Assembly (NCBI GenBank): GCA_028865845.1
Contig: JAGWJK010000423.1
Coordinates: forward strand, 1-5,021
Length of the DNA stretch: 5,021 nucleotides
Source: Rhizobiaceae bacterium
Lineage (GTDB): Bacteria; Pseudomonadota; Alphaproteobacteria; Rhizobiales; Rhizobiaceae
Reading direction: 5' to 3'
Shown: in pieces, positions 1 to 5,021 of the stretch
How the letters are laid out: each line of letters begins with the position of its first letter
Numbering within the stretch: the first letter of the stretch is position 1
Made by a program: the position numbers and the translations under genes
The notes under the pieces: generated by a model
The model's input: only the letters and a program-made list of their open reading frames with translations
Database searches by the model: none
Told to the model about the DNA's origin: nothing

Positions 1-363
1 GCCGACGGCGACGCCGCGATTATAGGTTTCGCGCAGCCAGGCATTGACCGACTTGTTGTTGAATTCCTCGACATAGATGCCGGAACAGACCAGCACCATG
101 TTCGGCCGGTTCTCACCACCGAGATAGCGGCGTTCGTCGGCAAGCGAGGAATTGACCTCGATACCGATGCCGCTGGAAGAATAGACCTTCTGGCCGTCCG
201 TCGATGCCAGCCGCCAGGTGTAGGCAGGATAACCCAGCATGCGGTTGGCGATGCGCAGCGTCTCGACGGCCGCAGAAAACGGCAGCATGGTGAAATGGGG
301 AACGAGAAAGAAAACCAGGGAACGCGTCTTAATCGGTTGCTTGCTCATATTGGGAAAATCCAT
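1..363 (-). CDS. GlxA family AraC-type transcriptional regulator, N-terminal part (runs off the left edge)
   Basis: The 121 codons visible encode the start of a regulator with a DJ-1/PfpI (class I glutamine amidotransferase-like) sensor domain. The pattern is a first beta strand (FFLVPHFTMLPFSAAVE, about residues 18-34), a helix with ETLRIANRMLG, then a YTWRLAS strand and later the VLVCSGIYVEEF strand-loop at residues 90-101. This order is typical of GlxA proteins and of the GbdR/CdhR regulators of betaine and carnitine breakdown. Family members are about 320-340 residues with a C-terminal AraC helix-turn-helix, which would lie outside this window, as would the nucleophile-elbow position. The start is uncertain: ATG at 363 has GGAG only one base upstream, while an in-frame ATG at 348 (MSKQPIKT) has only a weak GGA about ten bases upstream. 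Its ligand cannot be read from the sequence. A betaine-related role is suggested only by resemblance and by the methyl-transfer operon about 1.9 kb away. Confidence 0.82.
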   Translation of the reverse strand, partial: MDFPNMSKQPIKTRSLVFFLVPHFTMLPFSAAVETLRIANRMLGYPAYTWRLASTDGQKVYSSSGIGIEVNSSLADERRYLGGENRPNMVLVCSGIYVEEFNNKSVNAWLRETYNRGVAVG

Positions 364-583
364 GCTCCAAGACCATTCCGTATTCCTTGCGACAAATGCG
401 CTGGCTCGATGATCTGATAGCGACATTGGCATGGATAATAGCGGCCGCAAAGAGATATTTGTGCGCGCTCACTAAAATTGCCGCTCTGAAGAAAGCCCCA
501 AGGGCAAATAAGCAATTTTCAAAAGGAACAAAATATATATGCGAATGATATTCAAGTTACATCTTACGGGTACCGATGTCCGA

Positions 584-616
584 AAGGCGACGCTCCCTGC
601 GGTTGAGCATCGCCTT
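584..616 (-). terminator. Hairpin, probable terminator of the DUF1127 gene
   Basis: On the minus strand AAGGCGATGCTC pairs with GAGCGTCGCCTT: twelve base pairs with one G-T wobble and a nine-base loop. It lies 23 bp past the stop codon of the DUF1127 gene (639). The run of T after the stem is short (CCTTTC), so as a Rho-independent terminator it is modest. The wobble forms only in the minus-strand transcript (the plus-strand copy has a C-A mismatch), which favours a role on that strand. Confidence 0.55.
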
Positions 617-638
617 CAGAATTTATGAGATGTCGCAA

Positions 639-842
639 TCATCGCGCCGCCTTGGAATTTTCGTTTTCATCGGCCGCCGGCCAGCCCAGATCCTTGCGCA
701 TATCAAGGGATAGGGATTCGAGCTCGCGCTCGGAGCGCCACTGCTGCCAACGATCGGCAATCTGCGTGATGAATTGCATCATACCGGAAGACGGTGCGGT
801 GCCCCGCATCCTGCCGGTCTCTCTATAGGTAATCGTCGTCAT
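639..842 (-). CDS. DUF1127 domain-containing small protein
   Basis: A 67-residue protein. The central stretch, about residues 28-55, reads as helix-turn-helix-like DUF1127 (YjiS-like): IADRWQQWRSERELESLSLDM followed by RKDLGWPAAD, where the tryptophan-rich first helix and the (R/K)DLG turn are the family hallmarks. Small DUF1127 proteins are numerous in Rhizobiales; some have been linked to RNA turnover and to phosphate or carbon physiology, but the role of this one cannot be inferred. The N-terminal 25 residues are polar and unstructured in appearance, with no signal peptide or membrane segment. The ATG at 842 is supported by AGAAGGAA (851-858) eight bases upstream. The gene sits 126 bp downstream of another small gene on the same strand and could share its transcript. 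No convincing promoter was seen directly upstream. A hairpin follows the stop codon. Confidence 0.85.
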   Translation of the reverse strand: MTTITYRETGRMRGTAPSSGMMQFITQIADRWQQWRSERELESLSLDMRKDLGWPAADENENSKAAR

Positions 843-968
843 TTCCAGGTTTCCTTCTGGTGTGTTGAGTGATCTCGAAACTGTAAAGCGATGGTTCGGG
901 CTGACCGTACGAGTTCATACTGAGACGGTTCGCGATCCTTGGTTGCTAATATGGGATCGGCTCACATA

Positions 969-1214
969 TCAATCAAGCGAATAGATCTTATAGCTGCCAT
1001 TAGTATTCTTGAACGATCGCGTGTTGGCCGGCTTGCGTTCGATAGCGGAAAGCATGCGATCCGGCGGGAGGCCGCGGGCGTTGACGTCGTCGATCAGATG
1101 CGCCGGAAAACGGGTCGCGATATCGTCGAGCGTGTGCTGCGCCGTGCGTTGAATTTCGCGGGCGCGCATGAGGTTGAATAGGCGGGATGCCTCACGGAGT
1201 GCTGTGCCAGCCAT
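969..1214 (-). CDS. Hypothetical small protein, 81 residues
   Basis: I do not recognise this family. The case for a real gene is an ATG with an AAGGAG (1224-1229) nine bases upstream, a plausible divergent promoter, and a sensible soluble composition. Residues 1-60 look like two or three amphipathic helices (ALREASRLFNLMRAREIQRT, then TLDDIATRFPAHLIDDVNAR, then PPDRMLSAIE) with no cysteine, no signal peptide and no membrane segment. The last 20 residues (from KPANTRSF) are more Asn/Lys/Ser/Tyr-rich and come from more AT-rich DNA, so the conserved core may end near residue 60. The size, charge pattern and position just upstream of a DUF1127 gene recall that class of small Rhizobiales proteins, but the DUF1127 tryptophan and DLG motifs are absent. 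It is divergent from the LysR-type gene, the classic position of a LysR target. Confidence 0.6.
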   Translation of the reverse strand: MAGTALREASRLFNLMRAREIQRTAQHTLDDIATRFPAHLIDDVNARGLPPDRMLSAIERKPANTRSFKNTNGSYKIYSLD

Positions 1215-1223
1215 GGCTGAAAA

Positions 1224-1229
1224 CTCCTT
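1224..1229 (-). promoter_or_regulatory. Strong ribosome binding site of the 81-residue protein
   Basis: AAGGAG on the minus strand, nine bases before the ATG at 1214. It is the best Shine-Dalgarno match in the window and is the main reason to accept this small gene and its start. Confidence 0.7.
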
Positions 1230-1261
1230 CCTGACTGTCTGGTGTCAATTTCATTGCAACT

Positions 1262-1290
1262 AATATGGTGCTTCGTTGACATTCAGACAA
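1262..1290 (-). promoter_or_regulatory. Putative promoter of the 81-residue protein
   Basis: On the minus strand TTGTCT (1285-1290) and CATATT (1262-1267) are separated by 17 bp; each matches the sigma-70 consensus at four of six bases. Transcription would start near 1255, giving a leader of about 40 nt. The -10 element overlaps the first copy of an 11-bp direct repeat and the -35 element overlaps the LysR-gene promoter, so use of the two promoters may be mutually exclusive. This is a match by eye only. Confidence 0.4.
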
Positions 1291-1309
1291 ATGAAATGAT
1301 ATGGTGCTT
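1263..1309. repeat. Pair of 11-bp direct repeats flanking a small palindrome (possible operator)
   Basis: ATATGGTGCTT occurs exactly at 1263-1273 and again at 1299-1309, 36 bp apart start to start. Between them lies the palindrome TTCA-N6-TGAA (1282-1295), and an 8-bp inverted pair (ATTTCATT at 1248-1255, AATGAAAT at 1290-1297) overlaps it. The two repeat copies fall on the two proposed -10 regions. LysR-type proteins usually bind T-N11-A dyads next to their own gene, so this is the natural place for autoregulation, although the sites do not match the textbook spacing exactly. Confidence 0.5.
1276..1305 (+). promoter_or_regulatory. Putative promoter of the LysR-type gene
   Basis: A perfect TTGACA -35 element (1276-1281) is followed after 18 bp by TATGGT (1300-1305), a four-of-six match to the -10 consensus. 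The start of transcription would be near 1312, leaving about 26 nt before the ATG at 1338. The promoter lies inside the upstream in-frame extension of the reading frame, which argues for the shorter protein start. Confidence 0.5.
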
Positions 1310-1337
1310 AAAATCAGAAAAATTGAAAGACGCTGCT

Positions 1338-2237
1338 ATGACCGTACCGTTCCGCCGGCCCATACCGCTGCTTGACAATGAAGTTCTGCGCACTTTTGTC
1401 GCCATTGCCGAAACAGGCAATTTTTCCACCGCCGCCGATGCCGTCTACCGCACGCCTTCTGCTGTCTCGATGCAGATCAAGAAGCTCGAGGAGCAGCTCG
1501 GGGTTACGCTGTTCCTGCGAGACGCGCGCTCGGTGAGCCTGACGCAGCATGGCGAGATGCTGCTTTCCTATGCCCGCAACATCCTCGCCCTATCCAATGA
1601 GGCGGTATCGCGCTTCATCATGCCGGAACTTAGCGGCGTGGTACGGCTCGGCGCGCCTGATGATATCGGCGAACGCCTGCTGCCGAGCATCCTTAAGAGC
1701 TTTTCAGAGAGCTATCCGGGCATCATGGTCGATGTCACCGTCGATATGAGCATCCAGCTGAAGAAGCGTATCGAAGAACAGCGGCTCGATCTCGCGCTGA
1801 TCAACTGCGCGACACGGCCGTTCCCGACCGAGGGCGAGGTGATCTATACCGAGCGTCTGGTGTGGGCGGGAGCGAAATGCGGCACGGCCTATCGCCGTGA
1901 TCCGCTGCCGATCTCCATTTGGGAAGACGGCTGCATCTGGCGGTCGGAAGCGCTGGCTCAGCTCGAGCGACAGAAGCGGCCCTATCGTGTCTCCTATCTC
2001 AGCGCCCATACGATGGCGCAGCGCGCGGCGATCGTCTCCGATCTCGCGGTCGCGCCGTTCCCACGCTCCTATATCGGCGACGATATGGAAATCCTCGGGC
2101 CGAACGAGGGCTTGCCGGAACTGACGTCGTTCGACATTCGCCTTCTGACGGCATCGCAGATGACGGGGCCGATGAAAGCCGTCGCCGACAGCATTCGCCA
2201 GGCCTTCGTGGAGATCGGGCGGAAAATGGCGGCATAA
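1338..2237 (+). CDS. LysR-type transcriptional regulator, LrhA-like
   Basis: A 299-residue protein of standard LysR length. Residues 13-72 form the winged helix-turn-helix: LDNEVLRTFVAIAETGNFS, then AADAVYRTPSAVSMQIKKLE (recognition helix) and LGVTLFLRD, closing with LTQHGEMLLSYARNIL. The Arg-Thr-(Pro/Gln)-Ser-Ala-Val-Ser pattern and the linker helix with NEAVSRF resemble the LrhA/HexA/PecT branch. From GVVRLGAPDDIGERLLPSIL (residue 100) onward is the periplasmic-binding-protein-like effector domain, including LDLALINC and a final alpha/beta segment ending IGRKMAA. The reading frame is open back to an ATG at 1242, but that extension contains the promoter region and has unlike composition (Trp/Cys-rich, AT-rich); the start at 1338 gives the standard N terminus with a weak GAAAGA site. 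The effector is unknown. It is divergent from a small hypothetical gene and convergent with the corrinoid operon. Confidence 0.9.
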   Translation: MTVPFRRPIPLLDNEVLRTFVAIAETGNFSTAADAVYRTPSAVSMQIKKLEEQLGVTLFLRDARSVSLTQHGEMLLSYARNILALSNEAVSRFIMPELSGVVRLGAPDDIGERLLPSILKSFSESYPGIMVDVTVDMSIQLKKRIEEQRLDLALINCATRPFPTEGEVIYTERLVWAGAKCGTAYRRDPLPISIWEDGCIWRSEALAQLERQKRPYRVSYLSAHTMAQRAAIVSDLAVAPFPRSYIGDDMEILGPNEGLPELTSFDIRLLTASQMTGPMKAVADSIRQAFVEIGRKMAA

Positions 2238-2243
2238 GCCGCC
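2228..2243. terminator. Short palindrome at the convergent gene ends, likely terminator
   Basis: GGCGGC-ATAA-GCCGCC, a 6-bp perfect GC stem with a four-base loop that contains the TAA stop of the LysR-type gene. Read on the minus strand it lies 12 bp past the TAG of the RACo gene and is followed by ATTTTCC, which gives a short T tract. Read on the plus strand it is followed by GCTTTCG. It therefore fits best as a terminator of the minus-strand operon, with possible weaker action in both directions. Confidence 0.5.
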
Positions 2244-2255
2244 GCCGCTTTCGTG

Positions 2256-4289
2256 CTATTCGCGGCTGCGACGCCGCCTACGGCCACCGCCTTCGCCGCC
2301 GGCATCGTCGCCGACCTGCTTGCGCTCCGGCAGCGTGACGACCTTGGACAGTTCAGGGAAGGCGTCGACCTTGTTCGGAAGCGCCATGGCGTAGACGAAG
2401 TGCTCCTGAAACTTTGATTCAAGCGCCGTCTCTATCTTCTCGATTTTGCTGACCGTTTCCTCGATTTCGCGGCGGTAGCCGCGATTGAGAAGTGCCATGC
2501 GGGCGCCGGTGCCGGCAGCGTTGCCGACGGCCTTGACGCGGTCGAGCGCGCAATCCGGGATCAGGCCGAGCACCATTGCGTATTTGGGATCGATGAAGGT
2601 ACCGAAGGCACCTGCAAGGCCGATGCGATCGACGTGATCGATACCCTGCTTATCCATCAGCAGCTTGACGCCGGCATAAAGCGCCGCCTTGGCGAGCTGG
2701 ATGGCGCGGATATCGTTCTGCGTCACGGTGATGCGTTGTTGGCCGTCGCGCAGCAGATAAGAGAAGGTGCGGCCGTTCTGGAGGATGCGCGGCGAACGTT
2801 CCGCCATCGCACCGTCGACGACGCCGTCTTCCGAGATGATACCGGTCAGGAACATTTCGGCGACGACTTCGATGATGGCGGAGCCGCAGATACCGGTGAC
2901 GCCGACGGTCGCTGCTGCTTCTTCAAAACCCGGTTCATCCGACCACGGCTCGATGCCGATGACGCGGTAGCGTGGCTCGAGGGTGGCAGCGTCGATGCGG
3001 ACGCGCTCGATGGCGCCGGGAGCGGCGCGCTGGCCGCTGGAGATTTCCGCGCCTTCAAAGGCCGGCCCGGTGGGCGAGGAAGCGGCGACGACGCGGTTGC
3101 GGTTGCCGAGGACGATTTCGGCATTGGTGCCGATATCGACCAGCAGCATCATCTCGTCTTGCCGATGCGGTCCCTCGGCAAGGGTCGCCGCGGCAGCGTC
3201 GGCGCCGACATGGCCGGCGATGCAGGGAAGCATATAGATGCGAGTGCCGGCATTCATGGGTAGACCGATTTCGGCCGATGTCAGGTGGACTGCGCCGGAA
3301 ACGGCGAGTGCGAAGGGAGCGCCGCCGAGTTCGGTCGGATCGATGCCGAGGAAGAGATGATGCATGATCGGGTTGCCGACGAAGACGGCATCGAGAATGT
3401 CCTGCCGCGATACGCCGCCGTCAGCACAAACCTTGTCGATAAGGCCGTTCAGCGCTTCGCGTACGGCATTGGTCATTGCAGCCCGGCCGTCAGGGTTCAT
3501 CATCACGTAGGAAACGCGGCTCATCAGGTCTTCGCCGAAGCGGATCTGCGGATTGGAAGCGCCGGCGGAGGCAACCGTGCGGCCAGACAGCAGCGACGAC
3601 AGATGCATGGCGATGGTCGTCGAGCCGATATCGCAGGCGATGCCGTAGGCTTCGTTCTTCAGGCCGGGATAGATGGCGATCAGCCTCGGGCGATCGCCGT
3701 CCTTGTCCTTGTGGATGGCAGCGGTGACCTTCCATTCGCCTTTCCGCAGGATCGATTGCACCTGCGGGATCAGATGGAAATCGACTTCGAGATCGTCATA
3801 TTTCCAGTCATGCGCGATGGCTGCCTTCAGCCGGTCGAGATCCCCGAGCGGCTTGTGCATGTCGGGTTCATCGACCTCGACGTAGCACATGTGCACGGCG
3901 GTATCGCGGGCAATGACGCGCTCGTCGGCGGCCTTGCGGACCACCTGCGCATTGATCACGGTGTCCTGCGGCACGTCGATGACCAGATCGCCCTGGATCA
4001 GCGCCGAGCAGGAGAGGCGGCGCCCCTCCGGCAGATCGCGAACTTCGGCGTAACGCTTTTCCTTCGGCCCGATCGGCGAAAGATGGTCGTTTGAGGAAAC
4101 GATCTTGTGTTTGGCGAAATTGCCTTCCTGCACGGAGACCTGACAGCGCCCGCAGGTCGCGCGGCCGCCGCAGACGCTCTCGACGTAGACGCCCAGTTGC
4201 CGCGCCGCCTCCAGCACCGGCATGCCGACCGGGAATCGGCCGCGTTTACCGGAGGGCATGAAGAGGACGAGGGGGTCTTTATCGGTCAT
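2256..4289 (-). CDS. RACo-type reductive activator of corrinoid proteins (2Fe-2S plus ASKHA ATPase)
   Basis: A complete 677-residue protein. It probably reduces cobalamin that has fallen to the inactive Co(II) state back to Co(I), using its iron-sulphur cluster with ATP, so that corrinoid methyltransferases can keep working in the cytoplasm. Residues 1-108 are a plant-type ferredoxin domain with the cluster ligands C40-X5-C46-X2-C49 and C94 (VCGGRATCGRC and RLSCSA). A linker and middle region follow. The ASKHA (actin/Hsp70-like) ATPase fold starts with DIGSTTI at 220-226, then the family signature NPQIRFGEDLMSRVSY (246-261), GNPIMHH (305-311), DIGTNAE (385-391), SSPTGPAFEGAEIS (404-417), LAGAFG (558-563) and GNAAGTGAR (589-597). 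All expected motifs are present. The C terminus is odd: after the conserved region it ends in GGEGGGRRRRRSRE. ATG 4289 has no good Shine-Dalgarno, and lies 97 bp after the methyltransferase stop. The convergent LysR gene ends 18 bp away. Confidence 0.93.
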   Translation of the reverse strand: MTDKDPLVLFMPSGKRGRFPVGMPVLEAARQLGVYVESVCGGRATCGRCQVSVQEGNFAKHKIVSSNDHLSPIGPKEKRYAEVRDLPEGRRLSCSALIQGDLVIDVPQDTVINAQVVRKAADERVIARDTAVHMCYVEVDEPDMHKPLGDLDRLKAAIAHDWKYDDLEVDFHLIPQVQSILRKGEWKVTAAIHKDKDGDRPRLIAIYPGLKNEAYGIACDIGSTTIAMHLSSLLSGRTVASAGASNPQIRFGEDLMSRVSYVMMNPDGRAAMTNAVREALNGLIDKVCADGGVSRQDILDAVFVGNPIMHHLFLGIDPTELGGAPFALAVSGAVHLTSAEIGLPMNAGTRIYMLPCIAGHVGADAAAATLAEGPHRQDEMMLLVDIGTNAEIVLGNRNRVVAASSPTGPAFEGAEISSGQRAAPGAIERVRIDAATLEPRYRVIGIEPWSDEPGFEEAAATVGVTGICGSAIIEVVAEMFLTGIISEDGVVDGAMAERSPRILQNGRTFSYLLRDGQQRITVTQNDIRAIQLAKAALYAGVKLLMDKQGIDHVDRIGLAGAFGTFIDPKYAMVLGLIPDCALDRVKAVGNAAGTGARMALLNRGYRREIEETVSKIEKIETALESKFQEHFVYAMALPNKVDAFPELSKVVTLPERKQVGDDAGGEGGGRRRRRSRE

Positions 4290-4318
4290 TGCAATTTGGC
4301 TTTCGAACTATTCTCGTC

Positions 4319-4363
4319 AAATGCTTCGCCCCTCGGTCCGCGATCGGCGAGGGGCAGGCATTT
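4319..4363 (-). promoter_or_regulatory. Large intercistronic hairpin between the methyltransferase and RACo genes
   Basis: AAATGC (4319-4324) pairs with GCATTT (4358-4363), and GCCCCTCG (4328-4335) with CGAGGGGC (4348-4355), separated by a small internal loop of three and two bases. A further CCG/CGG pair (4338-4340 with 4345-4347) can cap the loop. There is no T tract on the minus strand after it, so it is unlikely to be a simple terminator. Possible roles are mRNA stabilisation, processing, partial attenuation setting the enzyme-to-activator ratio, or a REP-like repeat unit. The structure is seen; the role is inference. Confidence 0.6.
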
Positions 4364-4386
4364 CTTACTCGGGGGAACGGAGCCGA

Positions 4387-4491
4387 CTACTCCGACGCCG
4401 CACTTGCGCCGGCTCTTGCCGCGCGGCCGCCGCGGCGACCACCGCCGGCAGAGGGCGCAGGGCTTGCCGCAGCTGCACCGCCTTCGGCGGG
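4387..4491 (-). other. Ala/Gly/Arg-rich C-terminal extension of the methyltransferase
   Basis: The last 34 residues, beginning PAEGGAAAA and including GGGRRGGRAARAG, are low-complexity, positively charged and outside the TIM-barrel core. They are probably disordered. The neighbouring RACo protein has a comparable Gly/Arg-rich end (2256-2300). Part of the coding region, listed separately because it is unlike the rest of the protein. Confidence 0.75.
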
Positions 4492-5021
4492 CTTGTAGTC
4501 GCGATAGGTCATGATCCAGTTGGTGCAGTTCGGGTCGGTACCGTTCAAAACGTTGGCGGCGCGCACGGCTTCCATTTCCTGCGGACGGCAGGGGTTCATG
4601 ATCGCGGAGGTCATGCCGGCGCCGATGACCATCGGGATGAAGCCGGCATTGATGCCGTGGCGATGCGGCAGACCGAAGGAGATGTTCGACAGGCCGCAGG
4701 TGGTGTTGACCTTCAGCTCGTTGCGCAGGCGGTGCAGCAGTGCGAAGACCTGACGGCCGGCATCGCCAAGCGCGCCGATCGGCATGACGAGCGGGTCGAC
4801 CACAATGTCTTCAGGCTTGATGCCGTGATCCATGGCGCGCTCGACGATCTTTTTGGCGACGGCGAAACGCACGTCTGGATCCATGGAAATGCCGGTTTCG
4901 TCGTTGGAGATGGCAACGACCGGCACGTCGTATTTCTTGACCAGCGGCAGGATCGCTTCGAGCTTTTCCTCTTCGCCGGTGACGGAATTGACGAGCGGCC
5001 GGCCCTTGGCGACCTTCAGCG
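4387..5021 (-). CDS. Methyltetrahydrofolate:corrinoid methyltransferase, C-terminal part (runs off the right edge)
   Basis: The last 210 residues of a pterin-binding TIM-barrel methyltransferase (dihydropteroate synthase-like fold), which moves a methyl group between a corrinoid protein and tetrahydrofolate; relatives are AcsE of the acetyl-CoA pathway, MtgA of glycine betaine demethylation and the folate domain of MetH. Visible motifs, counted from the window edge: RPLVNSVTGEEEKL (7-20), VPVVAISNDETG (32-43), VVDPLVMPIG (73-82), and NTTCGLSNISFGLPHR (105-120). The GLSNISFGLP segment is very characteristic and contains the asparagine that in this family contacts the pterin. The frame continues past the GTG at 4926 to the edge, so that codon is an internal valine. 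A non-conserved tail follows residue 176: an Ala/Gly/Pro-rich stretch ending GGGRRGGRAARAGASAASE. The direction of methyl flow cannot be decided here; in a demethylation pathway it would be corrinoid to folate. Same operon as the RACo gene. Confidence 0.92.
   Translation of the reverse strand, partial: LKVAKGRPLVNSVTGEEEKLEAILPLVKKYDVPVVAISNDETGISMDPDVRFAVAKKIVERAMDHGIKPEDIVVDPLVMPIGALGDAGRQVFALLHRLRNELKVNTTCGLSNISFGLPHRHGINAGFIPMVIGAGMTSAIMNPCRPQEMEAVRAANVLNGTDPNCTNWIMTYRDYKPAEGGAAAASPAPSAGGGRRGGRAARAGASAASE

Noticed and set aside
271..282. Cys93 of the GlxA-like protein (VLVCSG) as a catalytic nucleophile
   Set aside because: In the DJ-1/PfpI fold this strand-loop precedes the elbow by some 30 residues; the nucleophile-equivalent position would be beyond the window edge, and regulators of this type often lack it.
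545..610. Minus-strand 17-codon frame (MLNRRERRLSDIGTRKM) resembling the end of a DUF1127 protein, perhaps a decayed second copy
   Set aside because: Too short, an in-frame stop lies five codons upstream of its ATG, and most of it is the arm of the 584-616 hairpin. The similarity to RLxDIG is weak enough to be chance.
933..959. Inverted repeat CGATCC/GGATCG downstream of the 81-residue gene as a terminator
   Set aside because: Only six base pairs with a 15-base loop and no T tract on either strand.
1242..1337. Longer LysR-type protein starting at ATG 1242
   Set aside because: The added 32 residues cover the promoter elements and repeats, have non-LysR composition, and the start at 1338 gives the normal family N terminus.
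2634..4094. Long plus-strand open frames (2634-3263 and 3285-4094) opposite the RACo gene
   Set aside because: They are antisense shadows of a gene with complete family motifs. Their translations are Asp/Arg/Gly/Ala-rich without recognisable domains, as expected from GC-rich codon bias.
4107..4514. Plus-strand frame spanning the RACo start, the spacer and the methyltransferase end
   Set aside because: It crosses two well-supported minus-strand genes and the hairpin, has no ribosome binding site of note and no recognisable domain.
4387..4926. A complete short methyltransferase starting at GTG 4926
   Set aside because: The frame stays open to the right edge and encodes conserved family sequence there (NSVTGE), so the gene is cut by the window and this GTG is an internal codon.

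Overview
The window looks like chromosomal DNA from an alphaproteobacterium of the Rhizobiaceae type (Rhizobium, Agrobacterium or Sinorhizobium-like). The basis is GC-rich coding DNA with long antisense shadow frames, a small DUF1127 protein, a GlxA-type AraC regulator, and a corrinoid methyl-transfer module in an otherwise aerobic-looking setting. The genus is inferred from gene style and was not confirmed by any search.

Layout from left to right. Positions 1-363 (minus) hold the N-terminal third of a GlxA/GbdR-like regulator (DJ-1/PfpI-type sensor domain; the AraC DNA-binding part would lie beyond the left edge). Positions 364-638 are a relatively AT-rich non-coding spacer containing a strong hairpin (584-616) and one doubtful 29-codon reading frame. 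Positions 639-842 (minus) encode a DUF1127 protein of 67 residues, and 969-1214 (minus) an unrecognised 81-residue protein with a very good ribosome binding site. The 123-bp gap at 1215-1337 carries a divergent promoter region with overlapping -35 elements and an 11-bp direct repeat. It serves the small gene on one side and a LysR-type regulator (1338-2237, plus, LrhA-like) on the other.

The right half is a minus-strand operon read leftwards: the C-terminal part of a methyltetrahydrofolate:corrinoid methyltransferase (4387-5021, entering from beyond the right edge), a 97-bp spacer with a 45-nt imperfect hairpin, then a complete 677-residue RACo-type corrinoid activator (2256-4289). The activator gene ends 18 bp from the convergent LysR gene, and a short palindrome overlapping the LysR stop codon probably terminates transcription.

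How the genes fit together (inference from family knowledge). A substrate-specific methyltransferase and a corrinoid protein, expected upstream beyond the right edge, would demethylate a methylamine or betaine-type compound. The methyltransferase seen here would pass the methyl group from cobalamin to tetrahydrofolate. The RACo protein would use its 2Fe-2S domain and ATP to reactivate cobalamin that has oxidised to Co(II). The LysR and GlxA-like proteins are plausible regulators. The most unusual features are Gly/Arg-rich C-terminal tails on both operon proteins, the intercistronic hairpin, and the compact divergent promoter region. I saw no mobile element, CRISPR array, tRNA or rRNA.
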